This document shows positions 46,919-57,560 of a stretch of 64,000 nucleotides of DNA, piece by piece. The stretch is from Muscardinus avellanarius (lineage: Eukaryota > Chordata > Mammalia > Rodentia > Gliridae). The notes below the pieces were generated by a model, which saw only the letters and a list, made by a program, of their open reading frames with translations, made no database searches and was not told the origin of the DNA. The stretch is taken from the NCBI GenBank assembly GCA_963383645.1, contig OY726560.1, positions 83,734,593 to 83,798,592 on the forward strand, given 5' to 3'. The first letter of the stretch is position 1, and each line of letters starts with the position of its first letter. The position numbers and the translations under genes were made by a program.

Positions 46919-46985
46919 CAGGGTCTTGCTAAGTTTCTGAGCCTCCTGTGTACTGGGGTTACAGGTGTGCACCATGGAGCCTGGC
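46919..46985 (-). mobile_element. B1-dID SINE, second half (host of the nested cluster)
   Basis: CAGGGTCTTGCTAAGTTTCT, GGGGTTACAGGTGTGCACCA and GGAGCCTGGC complete the SINE begun at 31,382; some of the centre is deleted. Confidence 0.85.
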
Positions 46986-49270
46986 TCAATATTTGTTGCC
47001 AGTGTGAAGCCAGAGCATATGTTATCATTCCGCTCATGACAAATGATTCTGGGGACACAAAGTGCTGACATCCTGGTCCCATTTTATGGCTGGAAGGTTG
47101 TTTTTCTCTCCCTTTTTGTTTCCTGTTTTGATTTATATTTTATGTTTGCATTTTATTTGTTCTTTTAGGTTATCTTAAATCCTTTTTGGGACAAGGCAAA
47201 ATATACATCTTAAAATTTATAAGATCCTAGTGTCTTGATTTATTTACTGCCCAATCTCACTGTACTTGAACACATTCTTATTTATTAGACTCTGAACTAG
47301 ATTTCACTTGTGTGACCACTTGTTATTGCTGTTACAAGATATTTATTTTTCTGAAATAGGGACTTATAGTTTTATAAATGTTCTTCCAAAAGCCTTTTGG
47401 AGAAACAAAAGCTCATTCATTAAGAGAGTTTCTTACTATCAGTGTACAGGTTTTAAAAGTATCTTCTTGTTTTCAAACATGTGGTTTTAGAGTTCCAACC
47501 TATTTGGGCAGAATGTTGATCATTTCTTTACTTTTTTATTTTCTACATTTTAAAATATTTTATATCTAAAGGGTTTCTTGAATAGTTAAAATGTCCTGAC
47601 CTTGTCTTTGGACACATCTGATGGGCTAAATGGTTTTTGAATGATTCTCCTTTCCCATGATTCCTTTAAAATGTAAACTCTAATAACAGAGACTGCCCAA
47701 TGTCTTTAGCTGATGAATGTTAACATTTTACTGTTTGTGGGAAAATTCCTGAAGGGAGTGCCTTGGCATGGTGGAGAGTTGAAATATCCTGCAAGCCCCT
47801 CTGGTTTTTACTTTCCAAAACTTTAGTTCTTGATGTAAATGTAGAAGGCTTCAAGAGTAAGTAGAAGTTGGAGAGCATTCCATAATATAGATTCAGTGGC
47901 TTGCATAAAAGTATGAAGGAGAATGATGGTTTTGTTTTTAAGACTAGAGGTATTTTTTTCAGGTGGGGTGATATGGGAAGAGAAGCTATGGGCACTGGTC
48001 AGTGTGTCCTGGACTCACAGGGCTCAAACAAGCTGCTTGGAGTAACTGCAGGTGAAGCAAGTCAGGCAGAACCACAGACAGACAGACGACTGACAGATTA
48101 TGTGCCCCAAGACTGTAGCAACAGACACGTTGTTGACTTTAGCAGGCATATAACCAGGACAATGGGTGTCCCTGCTCTCACTTATGTACATGGAGGTACT
48201 GGGGGTTGCCTGTACATTGTAGTAGGCTGGCACAGTGTTGCTTCTTGGAATACTGATGTGAACCTGCAGAAGGGAGGGAGGAAACTCCCAAGACATCTGT
48301 GGTTAGTTTCTTTTGCATGTTTGTTGGAAATGGGGGCTCAAAATAGGAATTAAGTGCACTCATTAGAAAATAAATTTGCGTGGCATTTCTTGTGTATTTT
48401 GGATTTTGAACATGGTTCATACTCATTTTGTTGTCAAATTGAATTTAGCTAATATAAAGTTCAAAATAATTATCTATTCTTAATGGCTGATGACATTATG
48501 TAGACAAGCAGGGACTTTGCAGGTCTATGATCACTCTTCTCTGCTGCATAGAGTGTGTGCTCAATTGCTGATGTGATCGTTAAACGAATGACTGTGTTAG
48601 ACTTCCATGTGGTAGAAGAAATGACAAATGTACAGTTTATATTTTTAAGAATTAAATGGTGCCTAATTAGATATTCCTTTGTGTGCATATACCATAAAAT
48701 TAAATTTTACTATTTGATATAATTTATTATTATGAAGTGTTCTACATAAGAAAGATGCTTATAACATATTAATTTACCAAAATATAATCTCAGATGTGCT
48801 CCAAGGTAAATAATTTGTTGTACCACGCAGAAAGCTTGTCTGTGTCTAGAGAAAACTTGAGCTCCAGGGGCAGTGGATGCATCTTTGGAAATACCATGGC
48901 AATTTTACAAAGATGGGGTAATTTAAACTTTTTTGAAAAACAGATGGTGATGGAGATAAAGGGTAAGTCAGACTGAGAAATACTGAATGAGACTAGGAAA
49001 AATCTGTTAGTTCTGTTCAATGTGAAGCTTAACTAAACACCCTGGCCATGACCTAATTCTGGAATATATCAGTGGATACAAAATTAAGCATGCAGCTTTA
49101 ACTAGCTATTTTAACTTACGTGGACATGGTGGTCCTGGGGATCACTGCTATTGTTTCATGAGACTTACATTGGGAATGAGACTCTGAGAGGTCTTATTGG
49201 CCGCCAGCTTTCATGGTACACAGATCTGTGCAGCATTTGTGCTGGCTACATTTAAAAGCACTGACTCAAT
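46986..49270. other. Unassigned DNA
   Basis: 2.3 kb in which I recognise no repeat family and no gene. The longest open frame (47,901-48,353 plus, 150 codons) has no recognisable domain, no signal and no intron-like boundaries. Confidence 0.4.
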
Positions 49271-49284
49271 GAAACCTGAATTCT

Positions 49285-49505
49285 TTTCTTTTTTCTTTCT
49301 ATTATTTAGTACTGAGGATTGAGCCCAGGGGCATTCTACCTCCAAATTACACCCAAGCCTTATTTTACTTTATTGTTATTTTAAACAAGTTCTCCTTAAG
49401 TTGCAGAGGGTCTTACTAAATTACTAGGCTGGCCTCAAACCTAAGATCTTCCTGTTTCAGCCTCACAGGTACTGGAATCACAGGTGTGTACCACCACACC
49501 TGTCT
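49285..49505 (-). mobile_element. B1-dID SINE with target duplication
   Basis: GAAACCTGAATTCT at 49,271-49,284 and GAAACCTGAAATTCT at 49,506-49,520 flank it. Ends GTGTACCACCACACCTGTC. Confidence 0.92.
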
Positions 49506-49567
49506 GAAACCTGAAATTCTATACTCCATTGTGGATCAAGATGAAATCACCAATCTGCCTTTTGGGA

Positions 49568-49672
49568 ATGTGAGGTCTCACTAAGTAGCTGAGGCTGGCC
49601 ACAAACCTAGATCTTTCTGTCTCAGCCTACCAAATACTGAGATTACAAGTGTGTGTCACCACACCCAGCTGA
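49568..49672 (-). mobile_element. B1 half of a B1-dID SINE
   Basis: GAGGTCTCACTAAGTAGCTG, CTGAGGCTGGCCACAAACC and GTGTCACCACACCCAGCT. Confidence 0.85.
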
Positions 49673-49743
49673 TTCCTTTTAATATGACTCCAGTACTCTT
49701 TGATAGTTTCCTTGCCTCTGGCACGATGATATTTCAGTATATA

Positions 49744-49769
49744 TGGAGAGAGAGAGGGAGAGGGAGAGG

Positions 49770-49840
<71 letters not shown>
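49744..49840. repeat. (GA)n tract
   Basis: About 95 bp of GA with a few GGGA variants. Confidence 0.97.
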
Positions 49841-49841
<1 letters not shown>

Positions 49842-49874
49842 ACTATCATCACTCCTTTTTAATCTGGTAATTAA

Positions 49875-50700
49875 GACATCAAGAAGTCAAACAACAATAA
49901 ATGCTGGCCAGGGTGCAGGGAAAAAGAAACTCTTCTACACTTTTGGAGGTGTTGCAAATTAATACAGCCACTATGGAGATCAGTGTAGAGATTTCTCAGA
50001 AAATTGAGAATGTTTTCACCATATGATCTCGCTATGCCACTCCTGTTTATTTTTTCAAATGGACTGAAATCAGAATATTATAGCAATACATGCATATTCT
50101 TGTTTCTAGAAGCACAATTCACAATAGCCAAATTATGGAACCAATCTAAGTGTTCATCAACTGAAATGGATTACAAAATTGTAGAATATACATACTACTC
50201 AGCAATAAAGAAGAACAAAATTATGTTATTTCCAGGAAAATGGAGGGACCTGGACAGCATTATGTTAAATGATATTAGCCAGTCACATTTGCAGAAACTG
50301 AGGAGTAATCCAGATACCAGAGGGACTTTATATAACTTAGGAGGATCCCCAGTGAAGTGATGGAGGTGGTCGAGGGGAGAGAAATGGAGGGAAGAGGAAG
50401 AATTCATGAATGAATTACTTCTCTTGGCATTATGTGAATATGTGAGAATATAAATTCCAATCTCATCATCATATATGGGGAAGGTGGAATGGGGGAAAAA
50501 CTGTGGGAAAGTCCACCAAGTGCTGTGTGAAGTATGTCATCATCTATGCGAACTACATTATGTATGTGAACTACATTATGATTACAATGAACCAATAAAG
50601 ATATAAAAGCTAAAATGAAATAAACACAACACAAAACAAAACAACAACATCAAAATAACATTACAATACCAAAATAAAAACAAAATCCTGGAAAAGACAA
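49875..50700 (+). mobile_element. L1 3' end (ORF2 C-terminus, 3' UTR, A-rich tail)
   Basis: TCAAACAACAATAAATGCTG, then CAAATTAATACAGCCACTAT, AAAATTGTAGAATATACATA, then a 3' UTR matching that at 15,540-15,850 (GGGGAAGGTGGAATGGGGGA, CACCAAGTGCTGTGTGAAGT). It ends AACCAATAAAGATATAAAAG plus a long ACAAAA-rich tail. ATTATGTATGTGAACTAC repeats at 50,550-50,580. Confidence 0.85.
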
Positions 50701-50796
50701 ATAAAGATATTGCTGTTTCTTGGTATAAGTGAGATAAGTGATTTCCAATGGAAACGGGACTGTTTGGTATTACAGGACTCTGGAAGATCTTATGTT

Positions 50797-50799
<3 letters not shown>

Positions 50800-50827
<28 letters not shown>

Positions 50828-51020
50828 TTTTTTATTTTTTGGTGGTACTGGGGTTCCTGGAAGCCCTTCTACCTACGGGCTACACTCCCAGACCTATTTT
50901 TACATTTTTATTTGGAAACAGGGTCTCCTAAGCCAGCGCGCGGCTGGCTTCGAACCTGCGCGATCCTCCTGTCTCTGCCTCCCAAGAGCGGGATTACAAG
51001 CGTGCGCCACCACGCCCGGC
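50800..51020 (-). mobile_element. Young-type B1-dID SINE with target duplication
   Basis: Near-identical flanks AAGATCTTATGTTTTA (50,784-50,799) and AGAATCTCATGTTTTA (51,022-51,037). (TTTA)n tail, GGTGGTACTGGGGTTCCTGG and GCGCCACCACGCCCGGC. Confidence 0.94.
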
Positions 51021-51037
51021 TAGAATCTCATGTTTTA

Positions 51038-51540
51038 GAAGGTCTTTCTGAAATTGCTACATGGTCAGGACACTGCCCACTACTCCCAAGGAAGGTACCG
51101 GCCCAGGTTCTTTGCTCAGACTCTGTGGCCTCTGGGGAAAAGGGGTTCCTTTTGTACCACTGTGTCTGAAAGGATGAAGTGCACCTCATTACCATAACCT
51201 TCCCAGGGTCACAGAAGCCATGGCGATGTGCTCCTTACTGCTGGAAGACTTGGTTCTCACTGAACCTTCTTAGGTACCACTATAGCACGGATCCTCAGTA
51301 CTTTGATGCCATCCATGACCCCACATGGTCTCTCCTGCCAACAGGCCATCCTCAGCAGTGCAGGAGTCGGGGTGAAAGTCCAGGTTCCCAGTTGCATATC
51401 TCTAATACTCCCTGGGAGGGGGAAATGGGTGCTTTCATTACAGACTAGCGGGGTCCAAGTCTGCCCCTGCTTTGGCTATGGGGCAGGTAAGGCTCTGGCT
51501 GTTCCCTGCAGGGTTTTCCTGGAGTAAAGTGGCTAGCAAT
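51038..51540. other. Unassigned DNA
   Basis: No repeat or gene recognised. Overlapping frames at 51,179-51,527 have no family signature. Confidence 0.4.
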
Positions 51541-51542
51541 AT

Positions 51543-51585
<43 letters not shown>

Positions 51586-51741
51586 TTTGATACTGGGGAG
51601 TAATCCAGGGACCTCTAAGCTATACCTCCATCCATTTTTAGTTTAAAACAGGGTCTCACTGAATTTCTGAGGTTTACCTTGAACTTGAGATCCTCCTGTT
51701 TCAGCCTCCCAAGTATAGGGATCACAAATCTGCATCTGGCT
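51541..51741 (-). mobile_element. B1-dID SINE with (TTTA)n tail
   Basis: About 12 TTTA units, then GATACTGGGGAGTAATCCAG and ATCACAAATCTGCATCTGGC. Confidence 0.88.
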
Positions 51742-52469
51742 AATAACATTTATTTTCTAAATGTTTCCTGCATTGCTAAGCTGACCCTTTCCTGGTCCTC
51801 TGAGTAAAGGGAGCATGTTTTTCTTGTAGATGTTTTTGTCTGTGTCCACTCATATCTCTGGGTTGTTGGCTTCTGTGGTATAGGCATTTGAGGAAATTTG
51901 AGAGGAATAAAAAAAATGAAGACTTTAGTTTCTCTAGTCTTGATTTCTCTTGTCCTGCCTTCTTCTATCCTTCAGTCTTCTTGTGCTTAAATACAATGTT
52001 CAGGATTCCCTTGCAATAGCAGCAGAATAAGGAAAAGTATGACTATTCCATTGTCTTGGAAGCAATATTCATTATTTTTGTGTTAGAGTTATAAACATTT
52101 ACATGTTTCCAAAGTCAAATCTTTAAAACAAATTATAATCATATTAGACCATTTTATATTTTTGTTGACTCTACTCTGCCACCTCCTCCTTTAATTATTT
52201 TTAGTTTCAGGTTTGTAGCACACATATGTACATACATATTCTTCCACTTAATAATAAAATTGTAGCCTACTAAATCTACTTTGCTTCACCTTGCTTTCCC
52301 CCCCACATAACATAACCTGTAATAACTTACTTCATGGTATTTATGAAGACTTCTTTATTCTCTTCACAGCTATGTAGTACTCCTTCACGTGAATGTGCAT
52401 GATTTATTCAGTTAGTACTCTATTGCTGTTTTTTTGTGTTTGCTGTTTTCTGATAGTCTGGCTCTTTGT
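51742..52469. other. Unassigned DNA, possibly ancient L1 at 52,150-52,460
   Basis: The segment AGCTATGTAGTACTCCTTCA then GTTAGTACTCTATTGCTG at 52,369-52,430 recalls the reversed 3' part of very old L1 ORF2, but the match is too eroded to be sure. Confidence 0.35.
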
Positions 52470-52642
52470 GTGTGTATTTTTATGGCGATTGAACTCAGTT
52501 TTGTTCTACCACTGAAGTGCACCACCAACCCTTTTTATTTTTTCATTTTGAAATGTGGTCTCACTAATTATTCTGCACTAGCCTCAAACCTGTGATTCTC
52601 CTGTCTCAGCTTCCCAAATATTGGGATTACAGGCAAGCACCA
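52470..52642 (-). mobile_element. B1-dID SINE, old
   Basis: GGCGATTGAACTCAGTTTTG, GATTCTCCTGTCTCAGCTTC and GGGATTACAGGCAAGCACCA. Confidence 0.82.
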
Positions 52643-53677
52643 AGTTTGTTTTAAAAGCAAACTATCACTTTGAACTTCATTATTATGTTTAATTAAAATA
52701 TACCAAAAAATAAATGCAAATTTAATATCGCAATCATAAAATGGATAACAAGTATCTTTCACTATGTAAATAATGCAAACGTAAAAAATGCATAAGTGAA
52801 AATGAGTATTTTAATTCAATTTTCATCTGTTACAATTGCCTGTTATATATATACAGAAACAGCTTGATCTTTCTTTGTTAGAAAACTGAGATGAGAAGAT
52901 GGCGACCGAGAAAAGTGGGGCTTAAGAGCCCCACTAACAACTAATCTCCATTACCGCAAAATCAGTGCCTTGCATAGCCAGAAAACACCATCACCAGAGG
53001 AAAAAAAAATCACCAGGCTCCAGAGAGGAAGGGGACTCAGAACAAAGCTCAGAGCCACAGAGGAGATACACAGGCCTCATGCCCAAGGACACGGCAGCAG
53101 TACCTTACTGCCGGCGGCAGCAGCGAGTTCACCGGATGGCTACAGCAGGCCGATGTGAGCTGCTGCGGAACAGCCAGGCGGGATTTTTTGGCACAGGGAG
53201 CATTTAAGCTCCCAGTGGCTGAGCTCAGCACACGCTGCAGGGACTCAGAGTGGAGCTCAAAAACAGAGAACAAATACGCCATCCTCATGGCCAAGGATGT
53301 GGCAGCGGCGCCATATTGCCACTGGCGGCAGCAGCAGCAAATTCACCGAGTTCACTACAGCTCGATCTGCATATTCAACAACAGTCAGTCAAATTGCAGG
53401 CCCCAGAGGAGAAATCCCAGTACTGCACTCCCAGGGACTTGACCCAGTGGGGGAGTGGCGGTGGCAGAGATATCACACCATAGGAGAATGCCCAACCTGG
53501 CACCCCCCCATAGTCTAAGGCAGCCTCTATCGACTCCCTGGGTCTGAAACTCTGTGATACAACCCAGAAAAGGAGTAGTGGGGTCTGAGATACCACAGAC
53601 TTGAGATCCAGAGCACCTTAAATGAAGTCATAGTGACCCAAGGGAAGAACTCAGAGAAGGCACAAACTTCCAAAATC

Positions 53678-54590
53678 ATGGGAAAGAGGAATAACAACGG
53701 AGCAATGAATGCCCACAATTCCACAACATCAGAACCAAATAAAACAGAAATTCAGAGATTTCTCGAAGAACAAATCAGGAAAATAACTGTAGAAATAATA
53801 GAGGTGTTTCAGAAAGAATTCAGAGAGAGCCAAAAAGAGATAAAAGATGCAAATAATGAAGTAAAGGCCTCAATTCAAAGTAAAAACAACTGATTAGACC
53901 ACATGGAGAATAGAATCTCGCTCTTAGAAGATGAGCAATACAAAAATGAACGCATAGTTTCTAATCTAGAAAAAAATATCCGACAGCAGGAATCTGACAT
54001 TGAAGAACTATGGGCCCATTTTAAGAGAGATAACCTTAGAATAATTGGAATAGAGGAGGGAAAAGAAGGTGAAACCAAAGGGATCAACAATCTCTTCAAG
54101 GAAGTAATAGCAGAAAATTTTCCAAACATAGAGCAAGAGGCTGATACACAGGTCCAGGAAACTTATAGAACTCCCTTTAGACAGGAGAAGAGGATCCCCA
54201 CGACACATAATTGTCAAAATGACCACTGTGGAAGCCAAGCAGAGAATCTTAAAGACAACAAAAACAAAGGGCCAAGTGACATTCAGAGAAAAACCAATTA
54301 GAATCACTCCAGACTTCCCAAACCAAGTCATGAGAGCCAGAAGGGCTTGGAGTAACATATTCCAAACTCTGAAAGAAAACAACTTCCAGCCAAAAATTTC
54401 CTACCCAGCAAAACTTTCTATCAAATTAGATGGAGAAATAAGAAGCTTCCATGACAAACAGCACCTCAAGGAATTTATGTCTTCAAAACCAGCGCTAGAG
54501 AAAATACTCAAAGAGATTAACTACAAAGAAGAAATAGGTAACACACACCACAACCAGAGAAACAAGATTTTCCATCCAACAGATAACTAA
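53678..54590 (+). pseudogene. ORF1 of chimeric copy B, one stop and one frameshift
   Basis: L1 ORF1 RNA-chaperone homolog. ATG at 53,678 starts MGKRNNNGAMNAHN. The coiled-coil text IQRFLEEQIRKITVEIIEV follows; a TGA at 53,891 interrupts codon 72. The frame resumes with MENRISLLEDEQYKNERIV, shifts between about 54,190 and 54,270, and ends as ITPDFPNQVMRARRAWSN...KEINYKEEIG...FHPTDN-stop at 54,590. About 300 codons, full ORF1 length. Only two lesions, so decay is modest. Confidence 0.9.
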
Positions 54591-55325
54591 GATTAGTTAT
54601 CTGTGGAGATTCATTACTTATGTTAGTCTTTTACATATCTCTAAATTGTATTGTTTGCTTTTATTGTTGTTAATTTTTAGGAATTCTAGTTGGAATATTA
54701 ATATACCTTCAGATATAGCACTTAGAAATATTTTATCCCATTCAATCAGTAACTTTTAACTCTGTTTACATTGTCTTTGGATATACAATATTTTTTTTAG
54801 GGAGTTTGTATACTCTTCTGTTGCCTGTGCCATTGAAATCATATCCAAGAAATCACTGCCAATTTCAATGTTGTGAGGTTTTATGACCCAGATTTTCTCC
54901 TAAAAGTTTATAGTCTTAAGATTTATATTTAGGTCTTTTATCTATTTTGAGTTAATACTTGTATATGGGATTAGGTAAGGGTCCAATTTTATTCTTTTCC
55001 ATGTAATTATTATTTTTCAAAAATATTTAGTTAAAAGATTATTATTTCCACCACCAAATGTTCGTGGAAACCTTGTCAAAAATAACTTGACAATATATGA
55101 AAGAATTTATCTCTAGGCTTTTATTTAACTCCAATGGTTTATATATCTGCCTTTAGAACAGTACTACACTGTTTCAGTTATTGTAGCTTTATATGGTTTG
55201 AAATCAGAAAATATATATCTTCTAGCTTTGTTCTTTTTTGAGTTCGTTTTGGGTATCTAGAGTCCATATTCTATATTAGGATAGATTTTTTCTGAAAAAT
55301 AAATATATAAATATATGATAGTTTC

Positions 55326-55518
55326 TTTTCTTTCTTTTTTTTTTTGGTGGTACTGGGGTTCCTGGAAGCCCTTCTACCTCTGGGCTACGCTCCCAGACCT
55401 ATTTTATATTTTTGAAACAGGGTCTCTTACACCAGCGCGGCTGGCTTCGAACCTGCGCGATCTTCCTGTCTCTGCCTCCCAAGCACGGGGATTACAAGCG
55501 TGCGCCACCACGCCCGGC
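55326..55518 (-). mobile_element. Young B1-dID SINE inside chimeric copy B
   Basis: TATGATAGTTTC at 55,314-55,325 and 55,519-55,530 flank it. Absent from copy A at the matching point. Confidence 0.96.
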
Positions 55519-55875
55519 TATGATAGTTTCATCTAAAAAAAAAAAGAAAATAAAACAATATTCTCTGGTAAGAAAGAAAGCAAAAAGAAATATTGAAATG
55601 TTATCTTTAAATCAACAAAAGCTTGGTATCAGACAAATGAAACTGTTATGTGAGATTATCATTTTTAGTTTTGGATAAATTGCTATAATACTAGATGTCA
55701 ACCACTAAGCCAAGCATGGGAAGGAGGGATGGGGAGGGAATGGGGTGGGGATCGGGTGGGGGCTGACTGGGCGATGTGTGCATGTATGTCTACAAAAGTT
55801 TGTATCCCACTATGATGTATGAATACAGTGCACCAATAAAAAATTAAAAAAAAAAAGAAAACTGAGATGAAAAAG

Positions 55876-56301
55876 TGATTTTTTTTTTTGGTGGTACTTG
55901 GAATGAAGCCCAGATGGATTCTACCTTAATATTACACCCCCAGCCCGATTTTATTTCTTTTATTTTTTTCCTTTGGTGGTACTGGGGGTTTCTGGAAACC
56001 CTTGTACCTCTGAGCTACACTCCCAGACCTATTTTTATATTTTTTTATTTGGAAACAGGGTCTCTTAAGCCAGCGCGGCTGGCTTTCAACTGGCTCAAAC
56101 CTCCTGTCTCTGCCTCCCAAGCACAGGGGTTACAAACGTGTGCCACCATCTATTTTATTTCTTATTTGGAAAAAAAGTCTCACTAGATTCATGAGAGTCT
56201 CAATACTTGCTGAGGCTCACTTTCCTAGAACCTGCAATCCTTCTGTCTCAGCCTACCAAGTACTGGGATTATAGGAATGTGTCACCACATCTGGCATGAT
56301 T
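55876..56301 (-). mobile_element. Old B1-dID SINE split by a younger SINE
   Basis: Outer SINE: 55,876-55,959 (GGTGGTACTTGGAATGAAGC, ID side) and 56,152-56,301 (B1 side, ending GTGTCACCACATCTGGCATG). The inner SINE separates the two monomers. Confidence 0.88.
55960..56151 (-). mobile_element. Young-type SINE nested in the old SINE
   Basis: ATTTTATTTCTT at 55,948-55,959 and 56,152-56,163 is the target duplication. Body GGTGGTACTGGGGGTTTCTG to GTGTGCCACCATC; the last few B1 bases (CCGGC) are missing. Confidence 0.92.
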
Positions 56302-56462
56302 TCTAAAAATGAATCAAAAAAATTTTTTTTGATGTTACTGCAAGAATTAAAAGATCGTGAAAAATGGCTTGACCCTTGAAGTACATGTGCCACGAGCAGT
56401 GTAAGAACACATTGGGAGACTGTGTTCTATAGCAAGAGTGTATAAGATGATGAGGGTAACCA

Positions 56463-56690
56463 GGCAAGGTGGCACATGCTTGTTTCCCTGTGTGTAAGGG
56501 GAGGTTGACACAGGAGGATCACAGGTTTGAAGTCAGCCTCAAGAACTTAGTGAAATTCTCAGAAACTTCGCAAGACCTTGTTTACAAAATAAATAAATAA
56601 ATAAATGATAAAATAGGGTTGTGGGTGTAGCTTGGAGGTAGAACTTTCCTGGGTTTAATTTCCAGAAACAAACAAACAAGCAAACAGACT
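56463..56690 (+). mobile_element. B1-dID SINE, old
   Basis: CCAGGCAAGGTGGCACATGC, GACACAGGAGGATCACAGGT, then AAATAAATAAAT in the linker, GGGTGTAGCTTGGAGGTAGA and GTTTAATTTCCAG. Confidence 0.88.
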
Positions 56691-56739
56691 ATAATGATGT
56701 TTGTGTGTATGATGGTGATGTTTTCTCATTTCTAGCTCT

Positions 56740-56880
56740 GTGTCTAGGGTACTAGCATGTTATCTCATATGATGCTCCCAATGATCAATGATAGGGACTT
56801 CTATTATTCACATTTTACAAATGAGGAAAGACAGGTTTTACTTTTTTAAATTTCTTCACTCATAAGTAGGAATTTTTACT
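56740..56880 (-). mobile_element. MIR-like fragment
   Basis: TGTTATCTCATATGATGCTC, then TCTATTATTCACATTTTACA and AATGAGGAAAGACAGG is the reversed MIR/MIR3 core. Confidence 0.6.
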
Positions 56881-57179
56881 GCACCAGAGTCTGCTCCTCC
56901 TACACCCAATCTCAGTGATACTGTGCCTTGAAGCTCTCTGAGCCTTGCTTGGTTTTTAGACAGAACTGGTGGTAGAAGTCAAAGACCTGTAGTGACTCTC
57001 AGACCTATTAGTTACTCTGTAGACTTAGTTCTGTTAGTTCTGTTTTAAGGCTTAGCTTTCTCACTTGGAAAACTGGGCTGATATTCATCCTGTATATGTA
57101 TGTATATATGATGCATATATATGTATGTATATGCATATATATGCCAAATTTGTTTTGCATATTTTTGTAATACATATTC

Positions 57180-57260
57180 TTATGCATTTATTTATTTAAT
57201 TGGTGCATTGTAGTCATATATCTTAATGTAGTACAAGATGGTTGCATTTTTATTGTAAGA
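57180..57260 (-). mobile_element. Probable L1 3' UTR tail fragment
   Basis: AATTGGTGCATTGTAGTCAT then ATCTTAATGTAGTACAAGAT matches, in reverse, the terminal 70 bp of the L1 3' UTR seen at 960-1,005 and 46,870-46,905. Confidence 0.55.
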
Positions 57261-57374
57261 GTTTTGATCTATTAATTACTTTTTATGTAGGCAATATTTG
57301 ACATTTACTACTTTTCCAATGCAGCTCTGGGAGGATGTAATTATGAAGCATAGGCAAATATCCCACCTAAAGAC

Positions 57375-57560
57375 ACTGTAGCATAGCAATGACTAGCAAG
57401 CATGAGCTCTGGAATCAGAAAGACACGAGTTCAAATCCTGGTTCTGCCACTTGTGCATTTGAACCTGGGATAGTTTCATAACCTCAGTCACCTTACTTTT
57501 TGTTCTCCATCAGTGAAACACAGACAGTGCCACTTACTTCTGGGTGTTATATGCTTGTTA
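57375..57560 (+). mobile_element. MIR SINE
   Basis: TGAGCTCTGGAATCAGAAAG, CGAGTTCAAATCCTGGTTCT and GCCACTTGTGCATTTGAACC are the classical MIR tRNA-core motif, followed by a decayed 3' half. Confidence 0.9.

Larger units (their letters stand above)
52895..55855 (+). mobile_element. Chimeric half-L1 element, copy B
   Basis: Target duplication AGAAAACTGAGATGA at 52,880-52,894 and 55,856-55,870. Order: L1 5' UTR (52,895-53,677) with a deletion of about 170 bp relative to copy A, ORF1 (53,678-54,590), palindromic junction (54,583-54,606), ancient L1 ORF2 fragment in reverse (54,607 to about 55,690), L1 3' UTR (55,690-55,845) and poly(A). A young SINE at 55,326-55,518 lies in the reversed part. 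It shares every internal junction with copy A, but the flanking DNA differs. Confidence 0.93.

Noticed and set aside
47901..48353. 150-codon open frame as a possible novel gene
   Set aside because: No domain, no signal peptide, no splice or conservation evidence, and an overlapping antisense frame of similar quality. Length alone is not enough.
35586..55855. A large inverted segmental duplication linking 35.6-38.6 kb and 52.9-55.9 kb
   Set aside because: Homology stops exactly at the L1 5' end and poly(A), and each copy has its own different target duplication. Two retrotransposition events explain this better.
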